DNA of 64,000 bases from Glandiceps talaboti (GCF_964340395.1 NC_135556.1:19325642-19389641), one strand, 5' to 3'. Positions 11,920-33,400 are shown, counted from the stretch's first letter. Notes: generated by a model not told the origin, from the sequence alone. Numbers and translations are program-made.

Positions 11920-13516
11920 GGGTGGGCCATTTGATATCATGGGGGGCTTGGAAGATTTCGGGGGGAAAAAGATGCCAAATGGAGTTGCTTAAAAAAAATC
12001 CGGATATGAGTGGGTGATGGAAAAAAAAAGATGGAAAAAAAAGATGGACCACTGCTGCAAGAAAAAAAATGTTTTGGCAGGGAAATGATGCACATGTTCG
12101 AGTGTACTGTTCAACCTGCTCGTACCTCTCCAACCAGGACACTTGTCAGATCATATGACAAACATTTTCAAACACATGTCACGGACCAGTCAGTTTCGTT
12201 GGCCTGTGGTACATATATATATATTTGTTCTTGTCTCTGTTTCTTTCATAATTTTTTTAAAATATTACTTCATGTAAGGGTTCAAACATAACTATACATA
12301 AAATTATACATATGCATGTATTACCTAGCTACCACACTAGTTACAGAACGTGCCATGTAAGTGTTTGGCTGTTTCACAATCAGTGCTTCACTTATCTTGC
12401 ACTTTGGTGCAAAAATGAACTTGAAGATTTTGTAATTGTAATCTTCATACTATTAGATAGTTTATAAAATAACTTAATCTAAATTGTTCTAGTCTCTTCA
12501 GTATGAATTTGTCAGAAGGGATGAATATACTTCCTATTTCGGACACTACATGTATCGACACTACAAATCAAATTCAAGTTTCTATTGTACACTAGGTATG
12601 ACCTCCCTCACCCTAGAGGCCACTCATTCGTTAAAACCAACAATAAGATTCACCAAAATTGGTTTAAAAAATTCAAAAGCTTCTAGGGGAGACCCCCATA
12701 AGAGGTAGACATGTCCCAGTCTCAAATCAAAGTTCTCCCCTCCACCTCTTACTGTCAAGATGCTATGAAACTTTATTTCAAAAATGTTTCAACCATATGT
12801 AGTTGTTTTTACATGTTAGAGTTGTCTTGTAAAGATTGGAAATTATTCTCTGAAAGTGTCTGAATAGCCTAAAAAATTGGCTTTAGGAGTAAAAATCCTC
12901 CAGGGCTTCTAGAAGGACACCCCCTAGACCCCCCCCACACACACTCACAATGAGGTGGACATATCCCAGTCTCAAAAGCTCTTCCCTCTACAGCTTACTG
13001 TCAAGATGCTATGAAACTTTATTCATGGGGGTCAGTGACTTTTTGTTGGCTCAATGGAAAAAACACTGACCACCCCTATCACCCCAGGCTGGAGAAACTG
13101 ACCGGTCTGTCTGAATGTTGAGCTCACCAATCAAGTTTCCCATTTGCATTTTCAGTGTGTCATCATACCATGGCATAAAAACTGTCAATGATGTTTATTT
13201 AATTGAAAATCAAACATGTATTGAAATATGTAGTTTTCTAAATACAATCTGTGTGTGAAAGAACAGCATCTTTTTACTCTCTGTATTACCCTGTGCTAAA
13301 ACCAAACAGAAAATTAGAAAATTGTGGCAAAATAAGTAGGTGTTCAACATTGATGTAAAAAAAACAATTCGGATATCTCATAGAAGGAAAGAAAAAAAAA
13401 GTTGCTAGCTTAGGCGGAGAAAAAAATAATTCACAGGCAAGCAGGTGGGAAAAATAATGACCCTCCACCAATCTTCCAAGCTCCCCCCCCCCAAAGGATA
13501 TCAAATGGTCCACCCC
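11920..13516. mobile_element. Non-autonomous TIR transposon, TAA target duplication (Harbinger-like?)
   Basis: A 1597-bp insertion bounded by GGGTGGGCCATTTGATATC at the left and GATATCAAATGGTCCACCCC at the right, with TAA on both sides (11917-11919 and 13517-13519). The paralogous sequence near 14940 reads CACACGTAAGTTAACAG without it, which gives the empty site. A 3-bp TWA-type duplication is typical of the PIF/Harbinger superfamily. I find no transposase frame inside, only repeated non-coding text such as two blocks containing TACTGTCAAGATGCTATGAA (about 12750 and 12999). Confidence 0.72.
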
Positions 13517-13563
13517 TAAGTTAACAATTTTGAGAACCGGTATAATGTTTGAGCAATCAAAGG

Positions 13564-14304
13564 GGTATCCAGTCAAAACGTCCCCGGGTCAAAACGTCCC
13601 CGGTTTCCATAAGTCAAAACGTCCCCGGGTCAAAACGTCCCCAGGTCAAAACGTCCCCGTCTTTCCATTTTCCTCGACCCAAACTATTTGTGTGTGACTC
13701 TGTGAGTGTGTGTGTGTGTGTTACATTATATCCTTATTTCTTACTATTTCTTACATCACAATACAGTAATGTGACTGCGTACCCACCTCAGGTGGAATCC
13801 CGACGTTACGTAGATGTATGGAGTTCATTCGGGATTCCAGACTAAGCAGAGGGACTCTTCGTATTTTCTATTTCATTAAAAAAAATGGAGTGTCTATTGA
13901 CACGCGCGCGTCAATAGCAAATATATACATATATTTGCTATTGACACGCAAGACTTTTACAATCTAAATTACTTGGCAATGAATGGATATGTATAAATAT
14001 TCATGTCTACGTGGGTGAACGCCCTCCAATTTTTATGAAAATGAGCATGTAAATCACGAACAGAAAATGGTTCGGAATATGGGCATCGATACTTGACCGT
14101 GTTTTAGGGAAGGAACGGAAACTGTTACACAGTCAAGTCTCTTGGTTAAATTTTGGTCATACCCGAGGACGTTTTGACCCGGGGACGTTTTTGACCCGGG
14201 GACGTTCTGACCCGGGGACGTTTTGACCCGGGGACGTTTTGGTCATACCCGGGGACGTTTTGACCCGGGGACGTTTTGACCCGGGGACGTTATGACTGGT
14301 AAGC
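13564..14304. mobile_element. 741-bp insertion with inverted arrays of GTCAAAACGTCCCCGG
   Basis: The ends resemble CCAGTCAAAACGTCCCC and its complement. Each end continues into an array of ~16-bp GTCAAAACGTCCCCGG units, plus-oriented at 13573-13657 and minus-oriented at 14162-14296. ATCAAAGG flanks both sides (13556-13563 and 14305-14312), an 8-bp duplication as in hAT elements. The paralogous empty site is near 14980. The middle holds a TG run and a small hairpin at about 13888-13952. No transposase is present. Confidence 0.7.
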
Positions 14305-14660
14305 ATCAAAGGTATTGAAATATGTATATAATACAATATATGTATTGAAATATCGTGTATTTGACGCCGAAACACGTCGTAAGGGATTACATAACGTTCG
14401 CCGATACGTTTCAACCTATTGTTCCTAAAGCTATTTTGCTCAGGCTGACCTTTTACAATTACTCCAAGCGCTGGCAGTATAGTGTACCACCTTATTTCAA
14501 TAGTCTGGCCAGTTTCACACAGCAATGAATGTTATTGATGCAACAGAAAACTTTAGGTTTTCTATAGATTAATTACCTTTACCCGTTGCACACTGATGGA
14601 TCGTGTTCTACGTAGGTCATATACATCATACATGCGGCCATAACGTGTGACGGTGTACAC

Positions 14661-14880
14661 CAATCTGATTAAAATCCGATGTAGATGTCGGCTAATCGTT
14701 CATTGCTATTTTACCTTCGTTATTTTGCCTGAATTGACCTTCTTGGTACATGTTTACATTTTTTAGGCGATCAGGCTAAAAACGTAAACATGTACCAAGA
14801 AGGTCAATTCAAGCTAAATAACGATGGTAAGATAGCAATGCACGATTAGCCGACATCTACATCGGATTTTAATCAGATTG
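14661..14880. mobile_element. 220-bp MITE, 9-bp target duplication
   Basis: Near-complete hairpin with ~105-bp arms starting CAATCTGATTAAAATCCGAT and ending in its complement. It is flanked by GGTGTACAC at 14652-14660 and 14881-14889. The paralogous sequence at about 11850-11875 lacks the insertion. A 9-bp duplication fits Mutator-like elements. It is non-coding. Confidence 0.82.
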
Positions 14881-15056
14881 GGTGTACACGTGTGTACGCC
14901 TATAGCTAGTTGTCGGGAAAAGTACGCGCTATCACACGTAAGTTAACAGTTTTGAGAACTGGTATAATGTTTGAGCAATCAATTTCAAAGGTAATAAGAA
15001 CGTGTATTTGACGCCGAAACACGTCGTAAGGGACGTCAAAAGCCTGGGTCACGCCT

Positions 15057-15081
15057 GTCACCAGCACGACGTGCTGGTGAC
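15057..15081. repeat. Short palindrome
   Basis: GTCACCAGCA and its complement TGCTGGTGAC surround five bases. A related but broken form is at about 11440-11455. Its role is unknown. Confidence 0.6.
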
Positions 15082-15643
15082 TAGCGCCGGGTTCCAGCAC
15101 GACGTTCTGCTGGTATTCGGCGCCTGTCAGCAGACTCGGCCATAATTTATTTCGCTAATTTCAACTACACGTTTTTACAGGATAAGACGTATCGTTTTTG
15201 GAGTCTCGGGATAAGAATCACGGCACACGATAGCGATAACATTTTAACGAATAGAAAATGAAAAAATAGATAGACTTTATTGACACTGATGTATTTACAA
15301 ACCTTTTTATACATCACCAACTATGACAATTTAATTCACATACATACAGCATAAAATGACAGATCCCTGCATACCAAAACAGCGCAACATTGCAAAAATT
15401 CAAAATACCACCAGTAATGACATGATAACACAATACATGTATTGATATCGGTATGCCAAATGAAATACATCCTTCAAAAACCATCATATTGTGGAAGATA
15501 TTACAGATGGGCATCCATCATGTATAAATTATAATATATAATTAGTATGAATTGGTTTAAAGTAACCTCAATGTGGTAACTAAGGCGTACAGATTGGCAA
15601 GTCATAAAATCATTTTGAATTACAACAATACCATGTAGCAACT

Positions 15644-17215
15644 GTAGTACCGTAGCCTGCGGGGGGGGGGGGGGCAGCTGCCCCCCCCCCCCTGAGATTT
15701 AGGTAAAAAGAAAGAAAGCAAAGCTACTTTTTGAATACATAGCGATGTTATTAAAATCGTTGTTTACGTGACGATTCCTAGCATGCGCGATTTAAATTGA
15801 TGGTTCACTAAAGTGACTGTACACTGACTCCTCGCTAATATGTATCTTATATCTCTATTGTACGCTGGCTTAACTGTCCAGTTAAACATTGTAACTTTTT
15901 GCAGCAAATTAAAAATTCTTTGTGCGGGAAAGTACAAAAGAAGTGCGCATGCATTGTGCATTTTCCGCGAGTAATAGTAGTCTTGAAAGTCTCCTTCATT
16001 TGAAGATAGCAAGTCGCAATTATAATGTCAGCGAGTGAAACTCAAAAAAAAAGACGGAAAAAGTCTTTCAACGTGAGGTCGCCTGCTATGCTGCATGCAG
16101 TGACTCCGAAGATGCGGTCGATCTCATTTACATCTTGTTCCTTATATTAAAACATTTCATACTGATAAAACGGCAGATCCCTTTTTGGAATATTTGGTGG
16201 CCCTGAAAAACTTTTAAACTGAGTACGCAGTTTAAGATTTACTCTTTGAAGATCCACTTTCAATAATTGTGTTCGACGTTGTCTTTGGTGAAAATGTTGT
16301 TTGATATAATTATCTCATTGCACACTGACACTACCGTTATTCCGCAGTTCGTTTTGAAGCGACAATTTGCTATGGAAAGAATGGCCTTGAATTTGTAAAC
16401 AGAGCTGTACCTTCGACATCAAAATCCATCCAAACTTCAGTTTCCATTATAATGATAATGACAAGGAGAATTCACTGAGTTCACCATGGTGTCCGACATA
16501 AACGAGGCCATAACAGTTTTGGGAGTTGGGTAAAGAAAATGATTATTTTGTTGTGTTACTTATTTGAGAAAGCACCATCCACTTTTTTTACTTTGAATGT
16601 GACATCTTTTCGGCAACTACTTTGAAAGATACAACATTAGGCCAGAAAAAAATGAAAAAGCTATTCAACCTACCCATATATTTTTTTCTGGTGATGGGCA
16701 ATATATCCTCATGCGGGCTTCGCATTTTTTCAAAATTAAGGATATTTCTTTATATTTTCTGAATAGTACATGTAACAATATACATTTGAGTCTATTCCTA
16801 ATTATATAATATCTTTCTTATACAGTGGTTTACTTGGCTCTGCTGATGCATACAAGCATGATTTGAGATTAAATTAAGCTGTTGCATATCCAATGTGCAC
16901 TAAAAAGAATTGAACAAAGTTTACGACCATTGGAGCGGGCCGAGCAGTCATTGGGCCATCAAACGTCTGAAAGTCTTGAAATGTTTTGCTCTTTATTCGG
17001 GATTTTTTGGAACCAAATTAAACTTCAGGAGAAGTCATTTACCAAATGCACATCCGCAAAATATCTTTCAGCTTTGCCACAATAAAATACACTTTCAGAT
17101 AATATGTAATGCATAGCATAATTGTTTCAATTCTGGTAATTTACCATATTCAAGCATTGTAAGACTTTAAATTATGTCTATGGTTTGATATTATTTTATG
17201 CCTCTAAATGGCCTC
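15644..17215. mobile_element. Probable non-autonomous DNA-transposon insertion (copy B only)
   Basis: This stretch interrupts the alignment of copy B with copy A near 780-925. It begins with a G-run, CAGCTG, C-run palindrome (15660-15694). It includes a short plus-strand frame at 16026 starting MSASETQKKRRKKSF, with a basic tract of a kind seen at transposase N-termini, which soon stops. A further 67-codon plus-strand frame lies at 16882. No complete transposase is visible. The superfamily is not proven; a hAT remnant is a guess. Confidence 0.45.
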
Positions 17216-17284
17216 CTACCGCATGAATAAATAGCAAATATTATCATTATAAACATCAATATTAAAGTACTGACGTCATGCAGA

Positions 17285-17290
17285 TTTATT
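17285..17290 (-). terminator. Poly(A) signal of MFSD8 copy B
   Basis: AATAAA on the minus strand about 20 bases past the stop codon, matching the position in copy A. Confidence 0.5.
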
Positions 17291-17312
17291 GATATCACCA
17301 TAGTTACGGCTC

Positions 17313-25819
<8,507 letters not shown>

Positions 25820-27556
25820 TTTTTTCGCTCATTTCTCTCTGATTCAGAGTTGTTGGTGTAAGTATATGGAAAATAATTGATGTGAAACATGAAACATTGA
25901 CAATAAGTTGTACAGTGAATAGACTTTGAAATTGACAATTAAATATACAACATGACATTCATTATATTTACATCGTGGCATTTAGCTACAGGGAATTGAT
26001 AAAACCAATTTTTAAAAAAAATGACTGTATCTCCGCTTGGTCTGGCCTGCGTTTTTTACCGACCATTGTACCATGGGTTCAGAAGTGGATCACCTCAAGA
26101 ACAGTCAATCATAGATTATCACTTGTCGTACAGCTTATCACGAATCATAATATCACGAGGTCAGGTTGTCATACACAACGATCTAACATATTGTCGATAA
26201 CAATCTGAACTATCTAACCTCTATAAACATCTCGCTGTCTGCTAAATATTACATTGAAAATATGGCCAGGGTTTCAATCTAATGTTCTCACATTGATTAG
26301 TCTTATCAGTGGGTCCCATAAGAATTACACTTTTTTTTCAATACTAGACAGCTTTCATTGCATGGAATGTAGACTCTACTGCCATTAATATAATTTTGTG
26401 GATTTGATGACTGTGTACACCAAAGGTTATACAGCCTGTACTATTAAGATATTTGCATGAGAGAAGATATGTGTTCTTATAATTAGTGGAAAGGTGGTAT
26501 TGAGGTTAAAAATGGATCGTCCCATGTAATGAAATATGACGTGACATCAAGACAGAGGTATTTGATCCTTTACGATTTATGAATTATTTCTTATGAAAAG
26601 ACTAACGAGTTTATATACATACCAACTGTTCCACTGTTGCCTACTTAGACTGATTTATGTGGCCAACGCAAGATGGTTCCTACGCTCGAAGTGAAAGCGA
26701 GTTTTACTCTAGAGTCAGACACCACAATTTCTATAGGACGAGCCAGGGTTCAAGGACCTTAACATTTGGTTACTTAAAATGAACGTCGACGTCAAAGGGG
26801 ATTAGGACCGTACCATGCGACAGTCAAAACCGGGTGATCAGCTGACTAAGATAAACTCAAAAATCAGGAACTGTTATTGTTGCTGCATGATCATATCAGC
26901 ATCGTTATTTTGTGGGTCAACTTTCGGGTCGGCAGGTCAAAGGGCTAGTCGTTGTGAGGACAATTTGCTGGTCGGTAGAAAACGAGCTGTGATTATTTAT
27001 AATTACCTTTTGGTGTCTTTGTTATGAAGTATAAATTGTGCACAGATTTTCAAGTTGCTCATTTACTTACTTGAGACCCGTAGACATACAAAATGTGTAG
27101 CCGATTAAAAAAAGCTCTGATCGAGGATGCGGCGTTTGTTTCCGCGTGTCTTTAAATCTAGCCTACCTGTAGACAGGTGAACGGCTATCGCTGCACTATT
27201 CCGCTATCCTATTAACTGACATTTTGAATTTTTGAATTTGCGATAGCCATTCTCAAGTCTACAGGTAGGCTAATTTGAATCAGCAAGCTTAAAGAATAAG
27301 GTTGGGGTCAGAATTTACGGCAGGGGGGCTGGGGAGAAATTGGGGAGGGGGCATGAAAAAAAATGATGGTTAAAAGAGGCAGCCATGAAAATTCTGATGG
27401 GTCTGAAAGGCAAATATTTTGCTCATGATTTGAACCAAATTAAACCTTAGGAGTGGTCGTTTACAGAGTAAATATAATAGATAATTTCTCGCGGCCTCGC
27501 CGCTAAATCCTATATTCATTGATGAGTTGAGTGACAGCCATGCGAATGTACTTGTG

Positions 27557-27743
<187 letters not shown>

Positions 27744-28519
27744 AATTTTAAGCCATTACATGTAAATGGCCTACACGTCCTTATTTTTGTTTAAAGTGCT
27801 TACTGTTGGAGGGGAACACACCATCACCACAAGCTATCATGGGAGATGCTGTTTGTGCCCGGAATCAAGATTGAAAGATAACACCCTGCTGACTAAGTAT
27901 CTCCAAGTACAGCCCAATGTGAGACCTTTTTCGCAAAGCCCACATATATTTGTAAAGAAATCTCTCATTGTTATGTATGGACGCTGTGATATGAAGTTGA
28001 TTTCCATTGTTAGTTTAATGTAGTGCACTATACTGTACAACTCTGAAGTGCTCTGAATTGGAGCGAGGGGAGGAACTGTATAATTACACATTAAAATGTG
28101 GAGGGGATACGAAAATTCTTGGATTAATTGGTGGGGGGGGGCATGAATTTTTTTGAGAACGCGAAGGGGGGGGGGGGTGCGAACTTTTTTTTGACCAAAA
28201 TAATTTCTCCCCAGCCCCCCCCTCCCCGCCGTAAATTCTGACCCCAGCCTAACTCTATTGGTCTATCCAGGATGTGTATCCATGGCATTAACTCTGAATG
28301 TATACATCCAGAGCTACCATGGCATCTGCTTTCAACTCTAAGAAGCTTTATAGGTGTAAGGTCTCCACGTAGTCCGTTACCAAACGTCGTAAAGCACCGG
28401 CCTCTTTACGGTATCGTCCGAAACGTACTCGCCAAGCGGTACTAGTTACATGTAGTATTATTTTTCGTTGCATCAGCAGAAACAGTGTACTCTGGCTTGC
28501 GAGAATGTCCGTGACCGTT

Positions 28520-28870
28520 TGACCACAGGGACCCAGGAACCGTATGACAAAAAAAAAATAAAAAAAATAAATAAATAAATAAATAAATAAACTATCAAAT
28601 AAATGACAAATGAACAAGCAAACGAACGACAAGTATAGGGACAAATAAAATAATTAAATAAACCAGCAAATAAACAGATACTCGTGGGGGTATACCTAGA
28701 TACGTTTTTTGTACCCATCACTGTTTTTTTATACAAAAAACGTATCTAGGTATACCCCCACGAGTATATGTTTATTTGCTGGTTTATTTAATTATTGTAT
28801 TTGTCCCTATACTTGTCGTTCATTTGCTTGTTCATTTGTCATTTATTTGATAGTTTATTTATTTGATAGT

Positions 28871-28905
<35 letters not shown>

Positions 28906-29029
28906 TTTGTTTGTTTGTTTGTTTGTTTGTTTGTTTGTTTGTTTGTTTGTTTGTTTGTTTGTTTGTTTGTTTGTTTGTTTGTTTGTTTTGTTTTGTTTGT
29001 CATACGGTTCCTGGGTCCCCTGTGGTTTG
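28520..29029. repeat. Long inverted repeat with microsatellites in the stem
   Basis: The left arm (about 28520-28713) and right arm (about 28732-29029) are complementary. The outer ends are CCACAGGGACCCAGGAACCG and its inverse. The inner ends carry TACGTTTTTTGTA and TACAAAAAACGTA around a ~18-base loop. The left arm has a short AAAT run, while the right arm has a TTTA run plus about 30 TTTG units (about 28857-28999). Similar short peptides are therefore read from opposite strands, but they are not genes. Confidence 0.85.
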
Positions 29030-29470
29030 ACGACAGTTTTGTAATTCGCATTTTGCCATCCAAGATAATAACAGGGGTTAGGAGTCCACCGAGACGTATG
29101 GACCTTTTTGTTCATACCGATCGATTATTCGCTATGCTGATCTATGCTAATATTGCATGTATAATGTGTACAATTATTATTTTATCAATGCAAACGTTCA
29201 CATGGTGGTCAAGTCTGTAAATCTTCAACTGTGCTATTTTTCTAGGACATTAATTCCCAGACGTACTTTTATATACATACACTCTTTTACTCATATGAAC
29301 TTAATGAAGAGGGAAGAATAGAGGGAAGTCTTGGAAAAAGTTGGATTTAGTCATATAAATATATAGTGAACTTGGTCATAATCGTTATCACAATATTTGT
29401 ATGATTTGAGTTTATGTGCTTTGTGATTTGGATAGGGATCGACTCTTTGATGACAGCATGATCATGGATT

Positions 29471-29632
29471 AGCTGCAATAATTGTAGCGTCTTGTTGCGA
29501 TTTTGATGTTTTTTTCGTCTTTTTTGGTGACTTTTTAAGTTAGGTGCGGGTTAAACACTAAAACTTAAAAAGTCACCAAAACAGACGAAAAACCCCTCAA
29601 AACCGCAGCAAGACGCTACAATTATTGCAGCT
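29471..29632. mobile_element. 162-bp hairpin MITE
   Basis: The ends are AGCTGCAATAATTGTAGCGT and its complement, and most of the interior also pairs (GGTGACTTTTTAAGTT with AACTTAAAAAGTCACC). I see no clear target duplication and no coding potential. Confidence 0.75.
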
Positions 29633-30482
29633 CGATAATGGACATGTGCCAGGTCTAGTCGATGGACTAGTATATTGGCAAATGTGGCTGACAGGGGGTT
29701 ATGAAATTGTGAGCAAGGCAGGGCAATGGTATTCGAATTTCTTAATTTACAACTCTTCGTCGATTCTCTGAGATAACATAGTACCTCGGTAATATATTTT
29801 TACTTTGAAATCTTGTAAAGAAGCCTTCCTACACTTGTTCTGCCATTTTGGGGAATTTTCTCTGTTTATGGGACTATCGCTGGTGATGACATCACATTTA
29901 CCTCAAAGTCTTCGTCATGACACTCTTTCTAATTCAATTGTTGGTTGTGGTGATGGTGTGGGGATCGGGTCTCACGCATGCGTGAAGGGTGAGCGTGATA
30001 TTGCGACAATATCGATAGTGTGCCATCTAGCATTGGAGTGATCTCACCCATGACAAAGTGGTAAGTTTAATTACAGGATAGCCAGGTCAAAGTTATGTTC
30101 AGTTGTTAGTTATCTGTAGTGCTGTGTTCATGATTGACCTACAGTTGAGAGGGCAGCTTTGTAATGTAAACAAACAAACAATTTAATTTATGTGTAATTG
30201 GCTTGATACTGAATGAAGAGTCATTCGACAACATGCATTTCCCTGTCGAGCTCTTTCATTGGTTGATGTAAGTGCTTGCGGCAGATGGTGAGGTGTTATT
30301 CTAACTGGAATGGCATATTTATGTTGTTGTTGTTGTTCCAGCAGTGCACCCTCTTTTGGTATTTAAGATCTTGCATATATTATCAAGAGTAAAACTTGTC
30401 TGAGTGCAGCATCCAGACGGAACTCATCAGAATTTTTCCATTTCCCTTTAATCAATCTTACTTTCCAATATTTCAGCAAATT

Positions 30483-30494
30483 ATGAAGAAATGA
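30483..30494 (+). promoter_or_regulatory. Minimal upstream ORF overlapping the ARM-ART start
   Basis: A three-codon frame (ATG AAG AAA TGA) ends in a TGA that overlaps the presumed start codon at 30491-30493 (ATGA). The frame of the main ORF is also open back to the splice acceptor at 30476. If an upstream exon supplies an in-frame start, this feature would be inside the coding region and meaningless. Confidence 0.4.
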
Positions 30495-33400
30495 CTTCAA
30501 GTGGAGACTTTGATCTTCACGGTCAATTCAATGTAGAGGAGTATGAAGACGCTAGAGAGTCGATGGTCCATAAGATGAGAATGTTTGTCATGGGATTGAG
30601 AGACCTCGCCAACGAAGACATCCACCAGGCTTCAAGATTGGTGTACTTGTATCTGTGTCAACCCATTGTGATGTTCGATGATCACCAGTTTCGTCAGAAA
30701 TTCGGTGATCACGTTGCCCGCCTTCGTGTTGCCAAAAAGCTACACGACATGTTTCAGATGCTGATGAGTAAATATGATAGAGATGAGTTGGATTGGGAAT
30801 CAATTCGTATTATTCTTCTCACCTGTATGAATACTTCAGACTTCTGTTTGAAATTTTGCAGGCAAATGGGTCAATGTGGTTTTATTCACGAGTTGTTGAA
30901 CAGTGTCAATGATTACCGTCACAGCTGTATTAGAAACGAGGTATGTCGACACTCAACAGACATGCATCACTATCTCTCTCTAATGTCTATGATTTTTCAT
31001 CATAAGTTAGCATTATTACATTACATATACGACCAGAATTTCCAAAAGCAATCAAAGGGAAAGATTTTGTCAGCTGTTATTGAATATGTAGAGAGTCTTA
31101 AAGAAATGTGTACGTGTATGCGTATGTACGTGCGTGCGTGCATGCGTGTGTGTGTGCGTGCGTGTGTGCATGCAGAAAGTTATCCAAATCTATTCTCATT
31201 TGTACTATTTTTTTTCACAGAACAGTCACATGATCGTTGCTTATTCGTTGGATATTCTACAGAACTGTGCTAAGGCATCTGACAACAAGTACGTTTATCA
31301 CGATCTCGGTGCAGTCGAAATAATCACACCATTCCTCCAGTCCGAAGACATCGACGTGGCTGCAACAGCACTCTTAACGCTGTCTTACATCACAGAAGAA
31401 CACGAGCCGCATTTACTCAAAGCCGATGAAAGAATCATAAAGTATCTCACTCAGATTCTGAAAGGAGCCATTGATGATGACAGGTTACGTTATAAAGGTT
31501 TCAGTGCCATGGAAATAGTGGTTGGCATTGGTAATATTGCCATTAATGATGACAACAAGATCAGACTAATTAATAACTCGCTTGTGTCTTTACTCTTAAA
31601 GTTAATGCAAAAAGGGTTACCAATCGAACAGAAGTGTGCATTATACACTCTATTGGTCCTGGCCAAACTTAAAATCGCGAGAATAAAAATCGTTGAGGAC
31701 CCTGCAACTATGCCGATGCTTTCTTCCTTGGCAAATACCGGGAATCCAAGCGTAAAACAGGCAGCTGAGAGAGTATTAATGTTACTGAAACCACCAATGG
31801 CTTTGCAGGGTAAGTTTATATGCCACGTACAAACATGTTCATAATCGTATTTGTACATCTATTTTACTGCTTGCAATCGATCAAATTATAATGTATAGGA
31901 TGTTAGTGTGACAATACAGACATGCCCCCCCCCCAATCAATCAATCAATAAATCAATCAGTCAATCAATCTGTTCTGACTGAGCGTGCTCATATACAAAT
32001 TTTAAAATACAAACAGGAGATGGTGTTGTTGAATAAAGTCACTTTGCCATTTTAATATCATCAAATTCAGGTTTATTGATTAAAAATCTCCAAACCATAG
32101 TTTAAATTTACATCACCATTGCAATGAAGTATAACCATTACGTTAATCTTGACTTTTTTCCCTAAATTGCATTGATGTTAAAAGCTGCGTATTTTTTACA
32201 GATGGGAAGGATGTGAAGACAAAACAACCATCAACCAAAACTTGTGATTACAGACGGCTTTGTGAACGCTTTAAAGACTCTCTCGGTTTGCCTGGTTAGT
32301 GAAATCGTATTGATTATCCAATCTAAAATCATGCAATGATATCGATAGTAGACAAAAAACTTTAGATGTATAGAATAATGGAGAGTTAATCACTCAAATA
32401 ATTAGACTAAGTATGCAGTTATTGCCTGGCTATGAGGCACAGGTAGATGTCAATGACACTTTCAGCCTCAGGAAATAGCCTAGGAAATAGTTGCTACATA
32501 ACAGCACAAGGCCTAGGGTAATATGTCTACTATAGTGTCCGGATAAGGCCAGACAATAAGTGTTTTATACAAAATTATGAGGCACACATTCATTCTGTGG
32601 TCAAAGCAAAACCCCAAAACACGTCTGTGAAACATGAATAGTGTCCCTGGAAAAATATAACGTGACTAGTACCCCTATATGCAAATTAATTGAGATCACT
32701 ATGGGTCAATAGTCCATATCATGTGATGCGATCTAAACCAATCTATGAAAATGATATGCTGTAAAATAATATAAAATGTATTGAACAGAATTTTGTTGAG
32801 TAAATAAACGCAATACTAAAAAAAACAACTTGTAAGATGTAAGACACTATATGAATGTAAAACCAAACTGAATATCTTCCATAATGGCAAAGTAGTGAGC
32901 ACTTTGATAATTTGAAATATGCTTTTTCAAGATGTTGCTTAATTAACAAACATAATTATTTATGCAAATGACACAGTGTAAAAAGCTTCATCAAGGTTTA
33001 TAGTATTTGTGTGCTTTTTGATCATCCATGTATGTACGTTATATGAAATTTGAAGTTGTATTCTTAAGATATTGCCCAAATACCAAACAGTATTAATTAT
33101 GCAAATAAAAACTAAACACAAATGTGCATATCAATGATGCCCACAACCATGAGAACAGATAAATACCACTATCATTTTTTAAGAGGAATTATAGAGGGGC
33201 ATTTCAAATTAGTGTTATGCCGTAAATTTACTGTATAAAGTATCCAGTTGAATGTGTACACCACATCGCCATTTGGTGCTAGTTCATTTGCATGATGGAT
33301 TCATAAGTTATATGCCAATATGAATCGCGTTGTATCTGTTGTATTTTCAGGGGCTTACTTTAATCCGACATATGATATTTGCTATTGTAATACCTGCCAT

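Larger units (their letters stand above)
11630..15030. repeat. ~415-bp sequence in tandem duplicate, split by three insertions
   Basis: The unit runs from GGGTTACATAACGTTTGCCG-like sequence to CGTGTATTTGACGCCGAAAC-like sequence. Copy 1 is about 11630-14382 and copy 2 about 14385-15030. After removing a 1597-bp and a 741-bp insertion from copy 1 and a 220-bp insertion from copy 2, both come to about 415 bp. Shared landmarks include CCTATTGTTCCTAAAGC, TTACCCGTTGCACACTGATG and ACATGCGGCCATAAC. I see no coding sequence in the unit. Confidence 0.8.

Noticed and set aside
16026-17116. Complete transposase gene
   Set aside because: Only short interrupted frames are present. The basic N-terminal peptide is suggestive but far too short to name.
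28473-29220. Pair of similar cysteine- and phenylalanine-rich proteins on opposite strands
   Set aside because: The similarity arises because the DNA is an inverted repeat. There is no codon bias or domain.
30941-31220. Continuous coding through 30491-31273 as one exon
   Set aside because: A good donor after AACGAG at 30940, a GT-rich stretch and an acceptor at 31220 mark an intron. The ARM helices resume only after 31221.
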